The position numbers were made by a program, and so were the translations under genes. From positions 65,487,249 through 65,551,248 of the forward strand of contig OZ038423.1 of NCBI GenBank assembly GCA_964036155.1: a stretch of 64,000 nt of DNA, given 5' to 3'. Numbering within the stretch: position 1 is the first letter of the stretch; each line of letters opens with the position of its first letter. Below are positions 1 through 11,246 of this stretch, piece by piece. The notes beneath the pieces were generated by a model. That model was not told the origin of the DNA. It searched no databases and saw only the letters and a program-made list of their open reading frames with translations. This DNA is from Diploscapter coronatus. Its lineage: Eukaryota > Nematoda > Chromadorea > Rhabditida > Rhabditidae.

Positions 1-157
1 AGATGAAAAATAGACGTGTTCGAGTGGTTAGGTGAAACATGCTTTTGTTGAACACTAGCAAACCTTCTCTTTATAATTAGTGAAGATTATATGGTCAGAT
101 GAAAGGATAAATATAAGAAAAATCAGACTGATAGACAATTAGTCAATTGAAAGATGC

Positions 158-1240
158 TCACTTCTTCCAGTTCCCATTTACACGTTCCATTCCTGTCTGT
201 CTGTTCATATTAGGATTCTTCAATTTGCTGGCCTTGGGCAGAGATTTTCTCGCTTTTTGTCTTTTTAGGAGCATATCATCCTGTCTCCTCTTCTTCCATT
301 CCTCTTCGATCAGAACAATTTGTCGGATCACCTACCAATTTAGCACTTCGTAAAAATTGGAAACTCCTTTAGGACTTGTCGTTATATTCAGCATGTGAAA
401 CGTCATCAAGAATTAGCAGTAGAACATTTGGTGAAAAAAACCGACTCACATCTTCTAGATTTTCAAGATGATATTTCTGCGCGTGATCTTTCAGTCGATT
501 GCCAGTCAGAAAGATTTTATCATCGCAGAAGATGCATGGATATGATTCCACTTCCTCTGCACAACCTGAAAATAATGAAATGAATATGAATCAATAGATT
601 ATCTGACCTGGTAATTGGAATGAGGTGCTAGGTTGCCGAATTTCCGCTTCGATAGTCATTCCTTCCTGAAATGAACATTCAAGATGATGTGTGAAGTTCG
701 AAAATTTTGGAATTCGATTTAGTTAAAGTTTAAAATTTTGATAAACCAATTTTGAAATCTCGTTGAATTAGTACAAATCTAATCGCAGAAATGAATTGAA
801 TTGAATTCGAAGAAAAACGTACATGAGCAGATTCAGGAATACGGTCCCCGATCTGCTCCGTCACAACCTCGACTTCGACATCTACGTCCACATTTAATTC
901 GTCCTCTTGAAACACTTCGAACGCTGGAACGATATTCTTTGAATTTGCAAATAAAATCACTGATGCATAAATTTTCAAACTTGTGGAACTTTCTGAGTTC
1001 AAAATTCAGAAATTAGTTCAATCTTTCAAATAACATGCGATACTAACGAATGTGATACAAGTTTGAAATGGAAAGGCAATATCTTCACTAGTTTAGCAAT
1101 CCTCAAATAATCTTGAAAAACTTACATGAATGAGGCTCGATCGACGGCGTCGGTTTGGGCACATTCTGCTCGATCCGTTGATACCTTCGAGGTGGGGACT
1201 CTCGTGAGCACGAAGGGAGATAATGAACTGCTCGATGCAT
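158..1240 (-). CDS. Small C2H2 zinc-finger protein (uncharacterised)
   Basis: Five exons splice in frame (1240-1126, 923-823, 665-608, 565-450, 331-158) into a 187-residue protein. Around residues 96-117 there is one C2H2-like finger (CIFC, 13 residues, then HAQKYH). A run of acidic and valine residues (NVDVDVEVEVV) precedes it. The C-terminus is basic and probably helical (IEEEWKKRRQDD, LLKRQKARKS) and ends GNWKK. No signal peptide or membrane segment is visible. The start was chosen because it is the first ATG after an ATTAG acceptor four bases upstream, and all five junctions keep phase. A single finger with a 13-residue spacer is not enough for sequence-specific DNA binding, so a protein- or RNA-binding role is equally possible. 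I do not recognise the family. The gene lies 326 bp downstream of the MEPCE stop on the same strand. Confidence 0.72.
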
Positions 1241-1344
1241 ACAACTAATTAATTCATGTTAGAAAATTGTTCAACCTAATCTAATTTCAGTATTTCAGTG
1301 AATAAAACACAGTAATAACCATTTTCTAGAAATATCCATAAAAC

Positions 1345-1350
1345 TTTATT
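1345..1350 (-). terminator. Poly(A) signal of the MEPCE gene
   Basis: AATAAA on the minus strand, about 217 bases past the MEPCE stop codon. The acceptor before the next gene's start lies about 100 bases further on, which matches the usual spacing between genes of a nematode operon. Confidence 0.5.
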
Positions 1351-1566
1351 GAAAATGAGTAACAATTAATAGGATGACCGGCTGATGCTAAACGATAAAA
1401 TCGGTAAACTGGAACACGTAGAAACTAATAAATGAGATCATCGCAAAAATGAAGATAAAAATGAACAACATCACTAAAACAATTAAAAAAAAACAAGAAA
1501 AGAACCACTCACCCGAAATTAGAAGGGAAAGGATTGACTTATTTCTGGTTGCTGCTGACTGTCTGT

Positions 1567-4500
1567 CTATGCAGTGCCTGCCTCGCTTTCCTTCTTTGCA
1601 TCTTCACCTCCATTCTTAGCAGAACAAGCAGAGGAAGAGGAAGCAGTCGATTTGCCATTCTCCTTCACCTTCCACATCGGCTTATCAGCAGGCTTCACAT
1701 AGACATCGATGCATCGCTCGAATCCTGAAAAACGAGATTTATACATTTTTGATGGAAGAGTTGAAAATGATTTCCAAAGGAAAAACCTTCTGTGTAAGCA
1801 GGTGGAGTTTTTACCAATGCATTTCAAACCAATATTTGAAACAGGATCTTGCGAAATTTTGATTTTGAAGAAAAAATCGAATTTGCATGGTCTTATTTTT
1901 ATTAGGAACTTTTTAGGTATCAACTCCCAAATTGGCTAATTTTTTCACCATAGGGGTATTTCACGACGCTGATTACGAATCCGAAACTGGAGAGTCTCCG
2001 ATTGGATTCGTTCGTGCAGAAAATTCCGAAAACCGTTTTGCACAATGCGAAAATAGCATGTGAAATTGAAATTAAAAATTAGAATGCATTATTTCTCTGT
2101 GAAGTAAGACGTTTTTTTGGACTTCTTATCCGAACGGGTTCATCGAGAACTTTCTGACTTAGGATCCGTCGATCAGTGTCATAAAACACCCTCTACGATG
2201 AAAAAAACCAATTTAGAGTTAACCTTCTCAAAAATTCTACTAGCTAGTCTTTTTGTTGTTAAAACATTCGAATAAGCGGATTAATTAATAGTAAATATTT
2301 TAAATTTACCCTTAGATTTGGCCTGTGGTACTCCGAGATGCTCAACCCTCTCGAAACCGATCTCTTCCAGAAGATACATCTCGAAGTCGTCAGGCTTGAA
2401 CTCGATCGAGAAGTAATGCTTCTTTGTCGTTTCCTGAAATAAGTCATTCATTTGTTTAAAGGAATAATTCAAACTAACAGTCATTCTGGCGCGTTTCTTG
2501 TAGGTGTCGAAATGCTGAGCCTCTAGAACGAAACGGCCTCCTGAAATTGGAAATTAAATTCGAATTTTAGTTCTTTCCTAAAAGAAATTGAACAAAAATC
2601 ATCAGCTATTCAAAATCAACATAAGACAATTGAAATCTCGGCTGACCTTGATTTCAAAGGAAATGGAAAAACAAACCAGGCAGGAGTTGCTTGAAGGCGC
2701 GTTTGAAGAAGAGTCTCATTCCGTCATCGCCGAAATTCAGGTGAATCCACTTGGTGATGCTCAGAGCCATTATTACTTCGAATTCAGGCTCAACCTGAAA
2801 ACCAATGACGAGATAAATGAAAAACAATCCTCAGCAATCTCAGAATTTGCAAACCCATAGATTCTGAATGCATAGAGGAAAACATTAATACGAGGGTGTT
2901 GAAAATGAATAGTCATTTCAAACTTTTGAACTCGCCAATTTAATAAATTCTATAGATAGTAATACTAAAAATTACCATATCGAGAAGTGTTTCATTCTCG
3001 AGGACGTAATTCTCCCTGCGAAACCAGATATTGTCGGGGAATTTGGTGGAGAAGGAGAGAGAAGTCGTCGAGACGGGACCGAAGTGAGAGGAGAACGAGG
3101 CTGGGAAGTTGCCTGCGAACTGAAAATAGAATTTGTAAATTAAAAATGGGAATCAGAGCTGAGACGAAGTTGAAATTTTCAAATTCGAAGTCGAAGTCGA
3201 AATTGGCTTCTCAAAATTTTCGAAGTCGAAGTCGAAGTCGAAGTTGGCTCAAAAACCCTCGAAGTTTCGACTTTCGAAGTCGAAGTCGAAACTTCGTCTC
3301 AGCTCTGATGGGAATGAAAGGATTAGTTCTTTACTCAAAATTCAAACATAGCTGTTCCATTAATTTTGTTACATAGTGTTGAAATAAATTTCATACTCAA
3401 ATTTAATAAGAGAAGGTAAAGTAAATTAGAAGAAAAGAAAGATACAAGGGTGCACCAAAAGACTAGAAAAATTAGATCTTTAACAACTAAATTCTGTGCC
3501 ATTTTACATCAATCTCCGGTTAATTTTTAAAAATAGAATTCGTTAATTAGGATATGATCAGACCATCGTATTTTCACTAAAAATTTCGAAATTTTTGATT
3601 GCTAGTCTATTCATTTAATGCGAAATGTAGTATGGCAATGTCTTCAATCTTTTGTAGCACCTATTTTTTTCTGTAAGCCTACCTCCGTATTAGCATCACA
3701 GTAGTGTTTAATGTTCTTTCTGGCCACGCCCACCAGATGAGGGTCGATGTCGATTCCTAGAATGCGGCGAGGCTCGTACGCCTTCGCTATGTCCAGAGTC
3801 AGGAAGCCAACGTTGCAGCATGAAAATGGGAACTATTTATCGAACCGAATGATTGCATTTAAATTTTCTTTCGAAAACATTCAACTGAAAATATCAGAAT
3901 AGATTAGAAGGAAATATCACCCATCATGATAACTCAACAGCACTGCAATCTACTCAAAATTATTTTTTTAAAAACTGAGATGAAATTTGTTCATGATAAG
4001 TAATTGAAGGTTTCTCTTCCGATTATTCTATTGAAAAACTCTTTCTAAAAACACTGAAAGAAATGGTTTTCAATCAGTAAATGTTGGAAATAAATTCCTA
4101 CCGATGTCGAGGATACTTTTCCTATAGAACCAGTCCTTCTGGAGAGCTTCCAGCCTCGGGTCCTTCTCTCCCTTCACCAGTCTCGTCCCATAGTACTTGT
4201 CAAAATTTCCATAGCAGTACCTGAAATTGTATAAGGTCACTTCATTTCTGTCGGCTATTACAATAATATAGTATGAGACAGCCCTTCTACATTACTACAA
4301 CACTATTGTATGGAGATATTTCTCAACCTCTTTATAAAAATAATGGTAATTTTGTAAGAAAAAGTGCCGTACTATCGCTGTAGTCATTTGATTATGACAA
4401 ACCTCTGATTGAATTGTTCCTTTTTATCCTTGTTGGTCAGCGGCTTCTTCTCCTTATCCTCTTCTAGCCTCGCATCCTTTTTCTGCTCTTGCTGCTGATT

Positions 4501-5163
4501 CTGATTTTGCTGAAGAAAAAAATAAATCGATGATTTCTCACAATCGTCATTTTTTGGAGAAATTATCATAAAGTGGGTGCAAAAATGCAAGTTTTCACTG
4601 GATCAAATTCTATATTCTAAATTATGCACCTTCCTATGTTCAGTATGATTCGATTGATTGTTGTCGAACTTCTTTCTTTTCGGAGTGCTGAATTTGCGAG
4701 CAGAGCCATTCGAAGACAATTCACCCTGAAACCTCAGAGTTGTACGAAATATTCCGCTCCGAAAAACCGGAATTCCAGTCATTTTTGAGATCATTTCGTA
4801 TTCCACAAATTTGAGGTAACTTTTCGTTCTGTATTCCATACAAACTTCTAAAAAAAAAAAACCCGCACCTGCGGGGTAGGTCGCTATTTTGCAGAGCGGG
4901 TGCGGGTTCAAAAATTTAGCAAATTTGAGAAGTCTGATTCCGTACTCTGAAAATCTCAAAATGCCATTCCGTACAGCCCTGTGAAACATAGTTTTTTCGC
5001 ATTGAATATCGAAAAGAAACAGTAAACCTACATTCACTTCCCCATTTCCATTTGCGTTGGAGTTGTCCTTCTCGGTAAGAGAGTCGTGGAGAGCAGGCCG
5101 TTTGCGGCTCTCCGCTCTGCTCGGCTGCACCTCAGAAGACGCAACGCTCATCGACACGTCCAT
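1567..5163 (-). CDS. MEPCE: RNA 5'-gamma-phosphate methyltransferase, MEPCE/Bin3 family
   Basis: Ten exons (5163-5032, 4725-4630, 4509-4403, 4220-4102, 3819-3683, 3119-2976, 2794-2677, 2540-2479, 2433-2310, 1724-1567) give 398 residues. The family transfers methyl groups from SAM to the 5' gamma-phosphate of 7SK and U6 RNA in the nucleus. The first ~115 residues are polar and low complexity. The Bin3 core follows: [13 protein letters not shown], the SAM motif [14 protein letters not shown], the acidic turn [22 protein letters not shown], the family signature [29 protein letters not shown], and the late motif [10 protein letters not shown] ending in GFERC. The tail is S/A/K-rich. It is shorter than human MEPCE (about 690 residues) because the N-terminal extension is reduced. 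One oddity: the acceptor of the exon carrying the SAM motif reads TTTTCAT instead of TTTTCAG. Either splicing there is non-canonical, or the base is an error or a disabling mutation. Confidence 0.9.
3154..3307. repeat. Foldback (MITE-like) element with CAGAGCTGAGACGAA ends
   Basis: This 154-bp segment starts with CAGAGCTGAGACGAAGTT and ends with its exact reverse complement. The inside is filled with a CGAAGT hexamer repeat on either side of a short AT-rich core. It sits in the MEPCE intron between 3119 and 3683. The same termini bound the 61-bp element at 25232-25292. Confidence 0.8.
4859..4908. repeat. GC-rich hairpin in a MEPCE intron
   Basis: AACCCGCACC and GGTGCGGGTT form inverted arms around a spacer of about 28 bp, directly after a run of 12 A. 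The GC content contrasts sharply with the AT-rich intron. It could be the centre of a decayed foldback element; no gene is visible. Confidence 0.5.
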
Positions 5164-5166
5164 CTT

Positions 5167-5719
5167 CTGAACAGGAAAATGGAAAAATGAAAAAAGAAAA
5201 TCGAAATCGAAGAGAGAAAATTTCGAAAATGCACAAAAACGAGAAACGAAAATAACACCACGACGAAATAAAAATGGACGAAGTGGAAATGAACTTCAAA
5301 TCCGCGTTCATTTGTTCGAATTTTCGTCTTCTTTTATTTTTTTATCTTTGTTTTTTTAGTTTTTTTTTCTGAAAAAGAACTTTAAAAATGATGATTTCTA
5401 TCTGACTTTATAACATTTCTTTTGTGTAATTCAAATTTTTGACTAATTGTTTGAGGAATTAGATCTTTCATATTTACATTTTTAAAACACCTTTTAGAGC
5501 TTCTGAAATGATAAAATCATTCGAATTTTTGAATTCCTGATCTCTTGTCGCCCCACGTGACTCTCGGTTCTCGACTCGTTGCTTTACAAAAATGCTAGTC
5601 CTCGATGCGTCATTCTCTTCTCTTTCCTCCCTTCCTCCTTCCCACTCCATCCTGCCATTTCATTATCATTATCGATATCACAATAATTCTCATTCGTTTG
5701 CTCATCCAGATTCATTCAG
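5167..5719. promoter_or_regulatory. Divergent intergenic region between MEPCE and PLA2
   Basis: The two start codons are 556 bp apart in head-to-head orientation, so this stretch must hold both promoters. The part at 5320-5560 is very AT-rich, with T-runs on the plus strand. The part at 5590-5715 is CT-rich. Two ATGs at 5592 and 5605 open short frames that are out of phase with PLA2. No TATA box could be assigned with confidence. Confidence 0.5.
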
Positions 5720-6721
5720 ATGCAGTTATTTATTTTCCTCTCCACCCTACCTGTCCTTGTCAGCAGCGGCAGAATTATTCCCATGGTGAACGCTCTCTGG
5801 AATCTGGAAGAGGTCACCGAGTGCGTTCTGCATTATAATGCGCTGGTTAGTTCAATTATTATTTTTTTAGTTTGAAAAATTAGGAATGACATTGGTTGAC
5901 CAAAATTGAATGATTTTGGTTAGAGTCGCTGAAATTCAGCATCTATCCTTTTTTCAAAAACTATCCTTGCTCTTCAAGGATTTCCACTATTATCCAGCAA
6001 TGTTGTTTTTAGACCTACAATGATTACGGTTGCTGGTGCGGCGTGGGAGGCGCCCACGAGCCAATTGACGGAATCGACAGGTTTGTCAATTGTTATTTTC
6101 CAGTTTCACTAATTGATACTATTGATTAGATGCTGTATGCTGCATGACAAGTGCTACGACGCAGCTGTGGACGAGAACAAATGTCTTAACGTGGAGATTG
6201 AGTACATCGATGATTACACGTGGCACTGCAACAATGAAACTGCTACTTGCAAGGGTAAACTTTAGAAAACATTCAACATTTTTCTTCTGTTATGTATAGT
6301 TTTACTTCATAGAAGCATGAATATTATCGTTCATCCTCGAATCAAGAAATATGCCAGATATTACTTCTTTCTGAACACAATCGAAAATTACTATGAGTTT
6401 TTCATAGAATATAAGAAGTGCACGAAATGTTTCGATTCGTTTTAGTCTTTTCGCAAAAACTTCAAAGACTACTCGTCAATTTTGTTGTTTTCGAGGTCTC
6501 AACGTCGTTTTCGTACACTTCTAGTATGTATTTCTCATTTAATCTAACTATTCCAAATAGCTTTCTCCCTTTCAGAAGGTCAATCTGCGTGCAAAGCAGC
6601 TCTGTGCGACTGCGACGTGGCCGTTGCGAATTGCTGGCATCAGTTCCCCAAACCGAAGGAGAAGAAGAAATGCAACCACATCGACATCGCCTTTCGCAAT
6701 ACAGACACCTTCCAGCACTGA
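5720..6721 (+). CDS. Secreted phospholipase A2 (14-kDa type, calcium-dependent)
   Basis: Four exons (5720-5845, 6013-6080, 6130-6254, 6576-6721) give 154 residues. The enzyme hydrolyses the sn-2 ester of phospholipids outside the cell or in secretory compartments. A signal peptide covers residues 1-17 (MQLFIFLSTLPVLVSSG). The calcium loop YGCWCGVGG follows, then the active-site segment CCMLHDKCYD with the catalytic His-Asp pair. ALCDCDVAVANCW carries the second conserved Asp. Many paired cysteines are present, so the gene looks intact and active. It resembles the animal group I/II fold in length and motif order. Most such animal enzymes are digestive or signalling lipases, and nothing here indicates a venom role. 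The start ATG directly follows a TTCATTCAG acceptor. Upstream ATGs at 5592 and 5605 are out of frame. Confidence 0.93.
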
Positions 6722-7076
6722 GACTACTCAGACTCGCAACTGGACATAGGTATATAATTTTCCCTTCTAGTTCTATTTTAAAAAATTTTTAATTTCAAAG
6801 TCTTTCACGTTATCTTATGAAATGTCCCAGACTCTAATCGGACAATTATATAGAATTTACATCTAACTATCGACTAAGCGTGTAAATATGTATCATCAAA
6901 AGCTTACATTGCCATATTATCTCGCCATAGACAACTCTTTCGGGCATATTATCTAACACAAGATTATTTTTCGTTTTTGTACTTTTATATTTGGATTTCA
7001 TTAATTTCATATCTCATGATTGGATAAAATCACTTAATGTAGATAAAAATTATTATAAATCGTGCCAAAAACCCAG

Positions 7077-7170
7077 TCGTGAAAATTGCTACAAGTTCAA
7101 AGGGATGGAAGAAAACTGTCTCTGCATCTGTCAGAACAATCAGCTGAGCTCAAGCGTGAATTTGCACTGA
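7077..7170 (+). other. Possible extra 3' exon downstream of PLA2
   Basis: After an ACCCAG acceptor the sequence reads NCYKFKGMEENCLCICQNNQ and stops at 7170. An AATAAA lies at 7261-7266. The four cysteines resemble a small secreted domain. It needs an upstream exon that supplies two bases of a codon, and the annotated PLA2 exons do not provide one. It may be an alternative PLA2 end or a relic. Confidence 0.3.
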
Positions 7171-7490
7171 GAATAATACTGTCAATGCCTCGCCAACACG
7201 GAGTGTCCGTGAAAAGTGCGCATTGCGATTGATTTTTTTTCTCGAAAATTTGAACTTGTTAATAAATGCAAAATAAACAATAACAAGTCGACAGGCAGCT
7301 CTCTATCCACTCTGCCTTTTCCTCTGGTTGCGTTGATATGAAATAAGTGGGAAAGGCCTTTGAGAGAGTTGGTCAACGAGTGGAGAGCGCAAAGAAGCAT
7401 AATGGGAAAAGTTCAATCGCAATGTGCACTTTTACGAACGTTCTGAGTTCGCGAAACATTGACAGTATTGGTTGTGCTCATTCTCAGTCC
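7165..7490. repeat. Imperfect 325-bp foldback repeat
   Basis: The left arm begins near ACTGTCAATG and contains GTGCGCATTGCGATTGA. The right arm ends with the reverse complement, with mismatches. Inner segments (CTCTCTATCCACTC and GAGTGGAGAGCGC) pair as well, so most of the stretch could fold. An open frame of 117 codons crosses the right arm but has no recognisable protein features. Confidence 0.6.
7261..7266 (+). terminator. Poly(A) signal downstream of PLA2
   Basis: AATAAA in an AT-rich stretch about 540 bases past the PLA2 stop and 90 bases past the candidate exon at 7077-7170. No nearer plus-strand AATAAA was noticed. Confidence 0.4.
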
Positions 7491-8138
7491 AATTTCAAAC
7501 TGAAATCGGCTAAGCACAATCTGATAAAAGACCTCGGTTGTGCTCAGCAGAGAACGGTCGATCTAATAAATGCAGAGTTTACCAAATTTGCTAATCATGT
7601 CAAAATAATAAAAGATAGTCAGATGAAAGAATCGTATAACTGCTTTAGAATGAATTCGAAAACGAATCACAATAGCGATTTGAGAATTTATGGTAAATAA
7701 AATGCTTTGTATATTGCTAATCTATTGGTAAAATTAATTACACAAATGAACGTAAGTAATTAATTAACTAGAGGTAATTGAAAGTTCGATAGGGATAGAA
7801 ACCCAATGCTTTTAGTGTGTTGAGTCAGAAAATAAAAATTGCACCTAATCTATTTTTGTTTGCATTATTTCCGGACTCAACCATGAGATATTTATCACCT
7901 TTAGAAAGTAGTACGATTAAATACATTAAGAAAGAATAGTTAGCAAAATTTACAAACTGAAAAAGGATAAAGATCATTCAATCTGATATTTTTTAAATCG
8001 GAATCGTAAACGCAATAACTATCCTTTGATAGCTCTGGTAGCTAGATGATTATTCAAAATCAACAACCTGTATTCGTGAAATGAACCGTGTGCATGACAT
8101 GATCATTATGGATTGTAGTGGAGAAGTTTGTTGTTTCC
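7491..8138. other. Intergenic, PLA2 to B4GALT
   Basis: AT-rich sequence between convergent genes. I see no exon, RNA gene or repeat in it. Confidence 0.5.
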
Positions 8139-11100
8139 CTATGACTTTGCATTCCATTCATCTGGAGCAACGCCAACATCCACATACAAATGATAGTATA
8201 ACGGCCTGGGAGTAATCTGAAATGAAAAACGACGAGTTTAAAATTGAAAGTTTAGCAATCATAAATAAGCCTAGATACAGTGGCGAACAAAAGTTTAGAA
8301 TATTTTGAATAGTTCTCATTTAACCCGTTTTACCTAGATTTGGGTAGAACTAGAATTTTTAAATTAACACAAGCCATTGGAAGGCTATCCATAAACATTT
8401 TCTGTTTCAGTCCTATTCAACCTCTATGCCATGAAATATACGAACTAAAAAACGTCATTTTATAACGTAATAAAATATATTTGAATGAGGGAAGATTATG
8501 GGTGGGAGTTAAATACCCAACATTTTAAGACCAAATTTATCGACGAAAGCTCCAAGTTATTTATTTTAGAATTTTCTTCAACTATCACTTTTAATAAATA
8601 ATCTAAACTTTTGTCCGCCACTGCATTTATCAAAGACGAAATGACTTATGAGATCGAAATTTTTCTGATGAAATGTTCCGAATTTCATAGTTAAACTTAT
8701 TGAAATTGTGCAAGACATTGAAGAATAGTATTTCCAAAGCTGTCATAATTTGCTTCAAAATTAACAAAGACGGAACTTCGTACCTTCAAAATATTCCATT
8801 TATCGGTTTCATTCAGCCCATCATAGGTTACTCGATGCTCGGAATTCTCGAGTAACTTGTAGATGAGTTTCGGTGCGGTTCTCTTCCTCTTCACGTGCTT
8901 CAGCATCGAATACCTTCCTGTGTCCGCATTAGGCCTTTCAATCGTGTAATTCAAAGACAGGATCCTCTTTCCCATGTCGTCATCTATACAATTCATTCAT
9001 TTCTTCTCTCGGGTATTGTTTAGATTCTAACCTTCTCCACCCCATCCCCAGTACATATTGGAATACCCGTTGATGGCCTTATAGTCACGCATGGAAATGG
9101 CCAGCGCACCACCCACAATCTCTTTATACCACAATCTAAAGATGGTGTTCATACTGAATGCAAAAAATGAGATAAATCTTACTGATATCCGAGATTGCTG
9201 ACGAAAGCACCGAGATGGCGCGGGCTTGGTGGACATGAATATGGATTTCTATCATCCTAAATGTATTATGTAGTTTCTAACATAATGAAACAATCTTGCA
9301 AATGACAAGCTTTCTGAGGCTAGTGTTCTAAGCCATTGCGAAAAATTGAAATTGATGTTGCTCATTAATTGTGTGATCTACTGATCATTTATCGACAAGA
9401 ATTACATATTTTCAACCATTCCACAATATGATTTCAGTTTAAAATATGCTATAAGTGTTAAAGAGTTTTTAATCAAAACACTACCTGTGGGAACATATCG
9501 ACATCGTGGAAAACGACACAATCCACGTGGAGTTGTTCAGCGAATTTGAAAGCTGCATTCATAATTCGACCCTTGTTAAACAGTCCATTTCCGTACTAAA
9601 ATATGGTAATTTGAAATGCATTTCATAGTGATGCATAAAAGTTTGGAACAATGCATTTTCTGAGGCGATTAGTTTGCTATTATAAACGACTCGTTTAATT
9701 TGGGGAATTTTTATTAAATTTCGTAAAATTTGTTTAGTTTTCATCAAAAAGGGTTCAGTGAAATTTTCGGAGCACTTCTTTTTGAAATCTAATAGCGGGA
9801 ATTTGTTTTCTATAAGAAGCTTCCAGAAGTCCCAAAAATTCTAATTCATTATTTCAAATCCCTGCACTTCATTGCCATTAACAATTACCTGTTCAGTAAC
9901 GATGAATCTGAAATCCAATCTCTGCCTCTGCAGAATAGGAATTAGGAAGTCAATCAACCGAGTCAAATGGCTCTGTCGATCTCGATAGGGGATAATGATG
10001 GCAATACGATTGCGAGCCTGAATTTACTAACTCAAGTAGGCAGGTTCTAAAATACTGCACGATATTATATTATATGATGGTATAAGTTTAATAATGCGAG
10101 AGATCGCCTTTCTTCATGCTCTAAAAACTACCGCATACGGTAAATATCGTGGATAGTTCAGTAGAATAGAAGTTTGGCGTTCAGATCTATTTTTCAGACG
10201 TTCTTACCTTGCAATCCTTGGGAGCCCAGCTTCCACCGATTGTAATCTCTTTATGAGCCTCTTCAACATCTCTTTCTTGCAGGTTCTGTATAAGAAGAGT
10301 AGCCTGTGGCAGAGCTCCCCACAAATCTGGCAGATTGTCTATAGAAGGGCATGTGCCATCCAACAAATTCCTGCAAGATGTAAGCATATGCAAATGCTTG
10401 AGAAAAAATAATATTGTGACCATGAAATTTGTATATTTGCAATCTTCTAGCCAAAAATCTCGAAAATTGCATTTATGATCAAAGCGTTATGAAATTTAGA
10501 ATGAATAAGCTCAATTTTTTTCGAGAAAAGTAACCCCTTCTCTCAATACTAAAATATAAAAAATATTTATATGGGTCCAAAACTTTTGTCATATTCAGTA
10601 TTTGGACTTACGCATGGACAGTGGTGTGAGCCTCCTTGTTCTCGTCAGCCATCGAGAAGAACATCAGTGTCTGCCGCGCATTCTCCAATTCTATCGGATC
10701 GCGCACTTCCTTGTTCAGCTCCGCTTCACTGAAATTATCGATTTCAACTTGAACTCGATCGAATTTCCCTACTTGTGGTGCACATTATTCAAGCTAGGCC
10801 CATGCTCCGCTTTGTGCACTTCAATATTCGCATTCGTTCTGTCAGCCACTCCACTGAAATATTCATTAGACTGATCAGGAAGTTCGATCATATATTATGC
10901 TCCGACTTTTGATTACTTCAAAAATATATTCGATTAAATTAAAAATTTTGTCAGTTATCAAACATCATCAGGATGAATGTATATATAAAAAGGAAACTGA
11001 AAATTTAGATATGAATGAATGGTGGAAAATAAACCTGTGTTGGATGGTTTATGATAAACCTTCCGATGGATAAACTTACTAATAATTTTATAAATTAAAA

Positions 11101-11226
11101 GCTAAAAACAAACCTGCTATTATTACTCGTCGCTCGATACGATAACAGAATATAGAAGGCGAACAGTAGGGAGACGAGCAGGAAGAATCGCTTCAGAGTC
11201 GCTGCTGAGCGGGGCAGACGAGCCAT
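8139..11226 (-). CDS. B4GALT: Beta-1,4-galactosyltransferase family, Golgi type II membrane protein
   Basis: Ten exons (11226-11114, 10853-10773, 10728-10612, 10370-10208, 10017-9889, 9595-9485, 9256-9183, 9135-9032, 8983-8784, 8216-8139) give 389 residues. The family transfers galactose or N-acetylgalactosamine from the UDP-sugar to terminal GlcNAc on glycoproteins or glycolipids in the Golgi. Residues 14-31 are one membrane anchor (FFLLVSLLFAFYILLSY), followed by a polar stem. The catalytic domain shows IAIIIPYRDRQSHL, NKGRIMNAAF, the metal-binding FHDVDMFP, CPPSPRHLGAFVSNLGYQLW, the loop EIVGGALAIS and YWGWGGEDDDM, in the order typical of CAZy family GT7. The end, PLYYHLYVDVG, is also typical. 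The nematode orthologue would be bre-4, whose enzyme prefers GalNAc; the sequence alone does not settle donor choice. The last intron holds a Tc1-type MITE. Confidence 0.95.
8278..8623. mobile_element. Non-autonomous Tc1/mariner-like element (MITE)
   Basis: The element starts CAGTGGCGAACAAAAGTTTAG and ends with the reverse complement of CAGTGGCGGACAAAAGTTTAG: one mismatch over 21 bases. The CAGTGGCG terminus is characteristic of Tc1-like transposons. A TA precedes the left end; the right flank reads CA, so the target duplication is imperfect. There is no transposase frame in its 346 bp. It lies in an intron of the galactosyltransferase gene. Confidence 0.8.
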
Positions 11227-11246
11227 TTTAGATAATCGGCTAATAA

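Noticed and set aside
2987..3376. Arg/Ser-rich frame resembling an RS-domain protein
   Set aside because: It is produced by the CGAAGT repeat inside a foldback element and by antisense reading of a MEPCE exon.
5592..5789. Alternative N-terminus of PLA2 from ATG 5592 or 5605
   Set aside because: Both are out of frame with the signal peptide and catalytic exons.
7347..7700. Plus-strand open frame of 117 codons
   Set aside because: It runs through one arm of a foldback repeat and shows no protein features.
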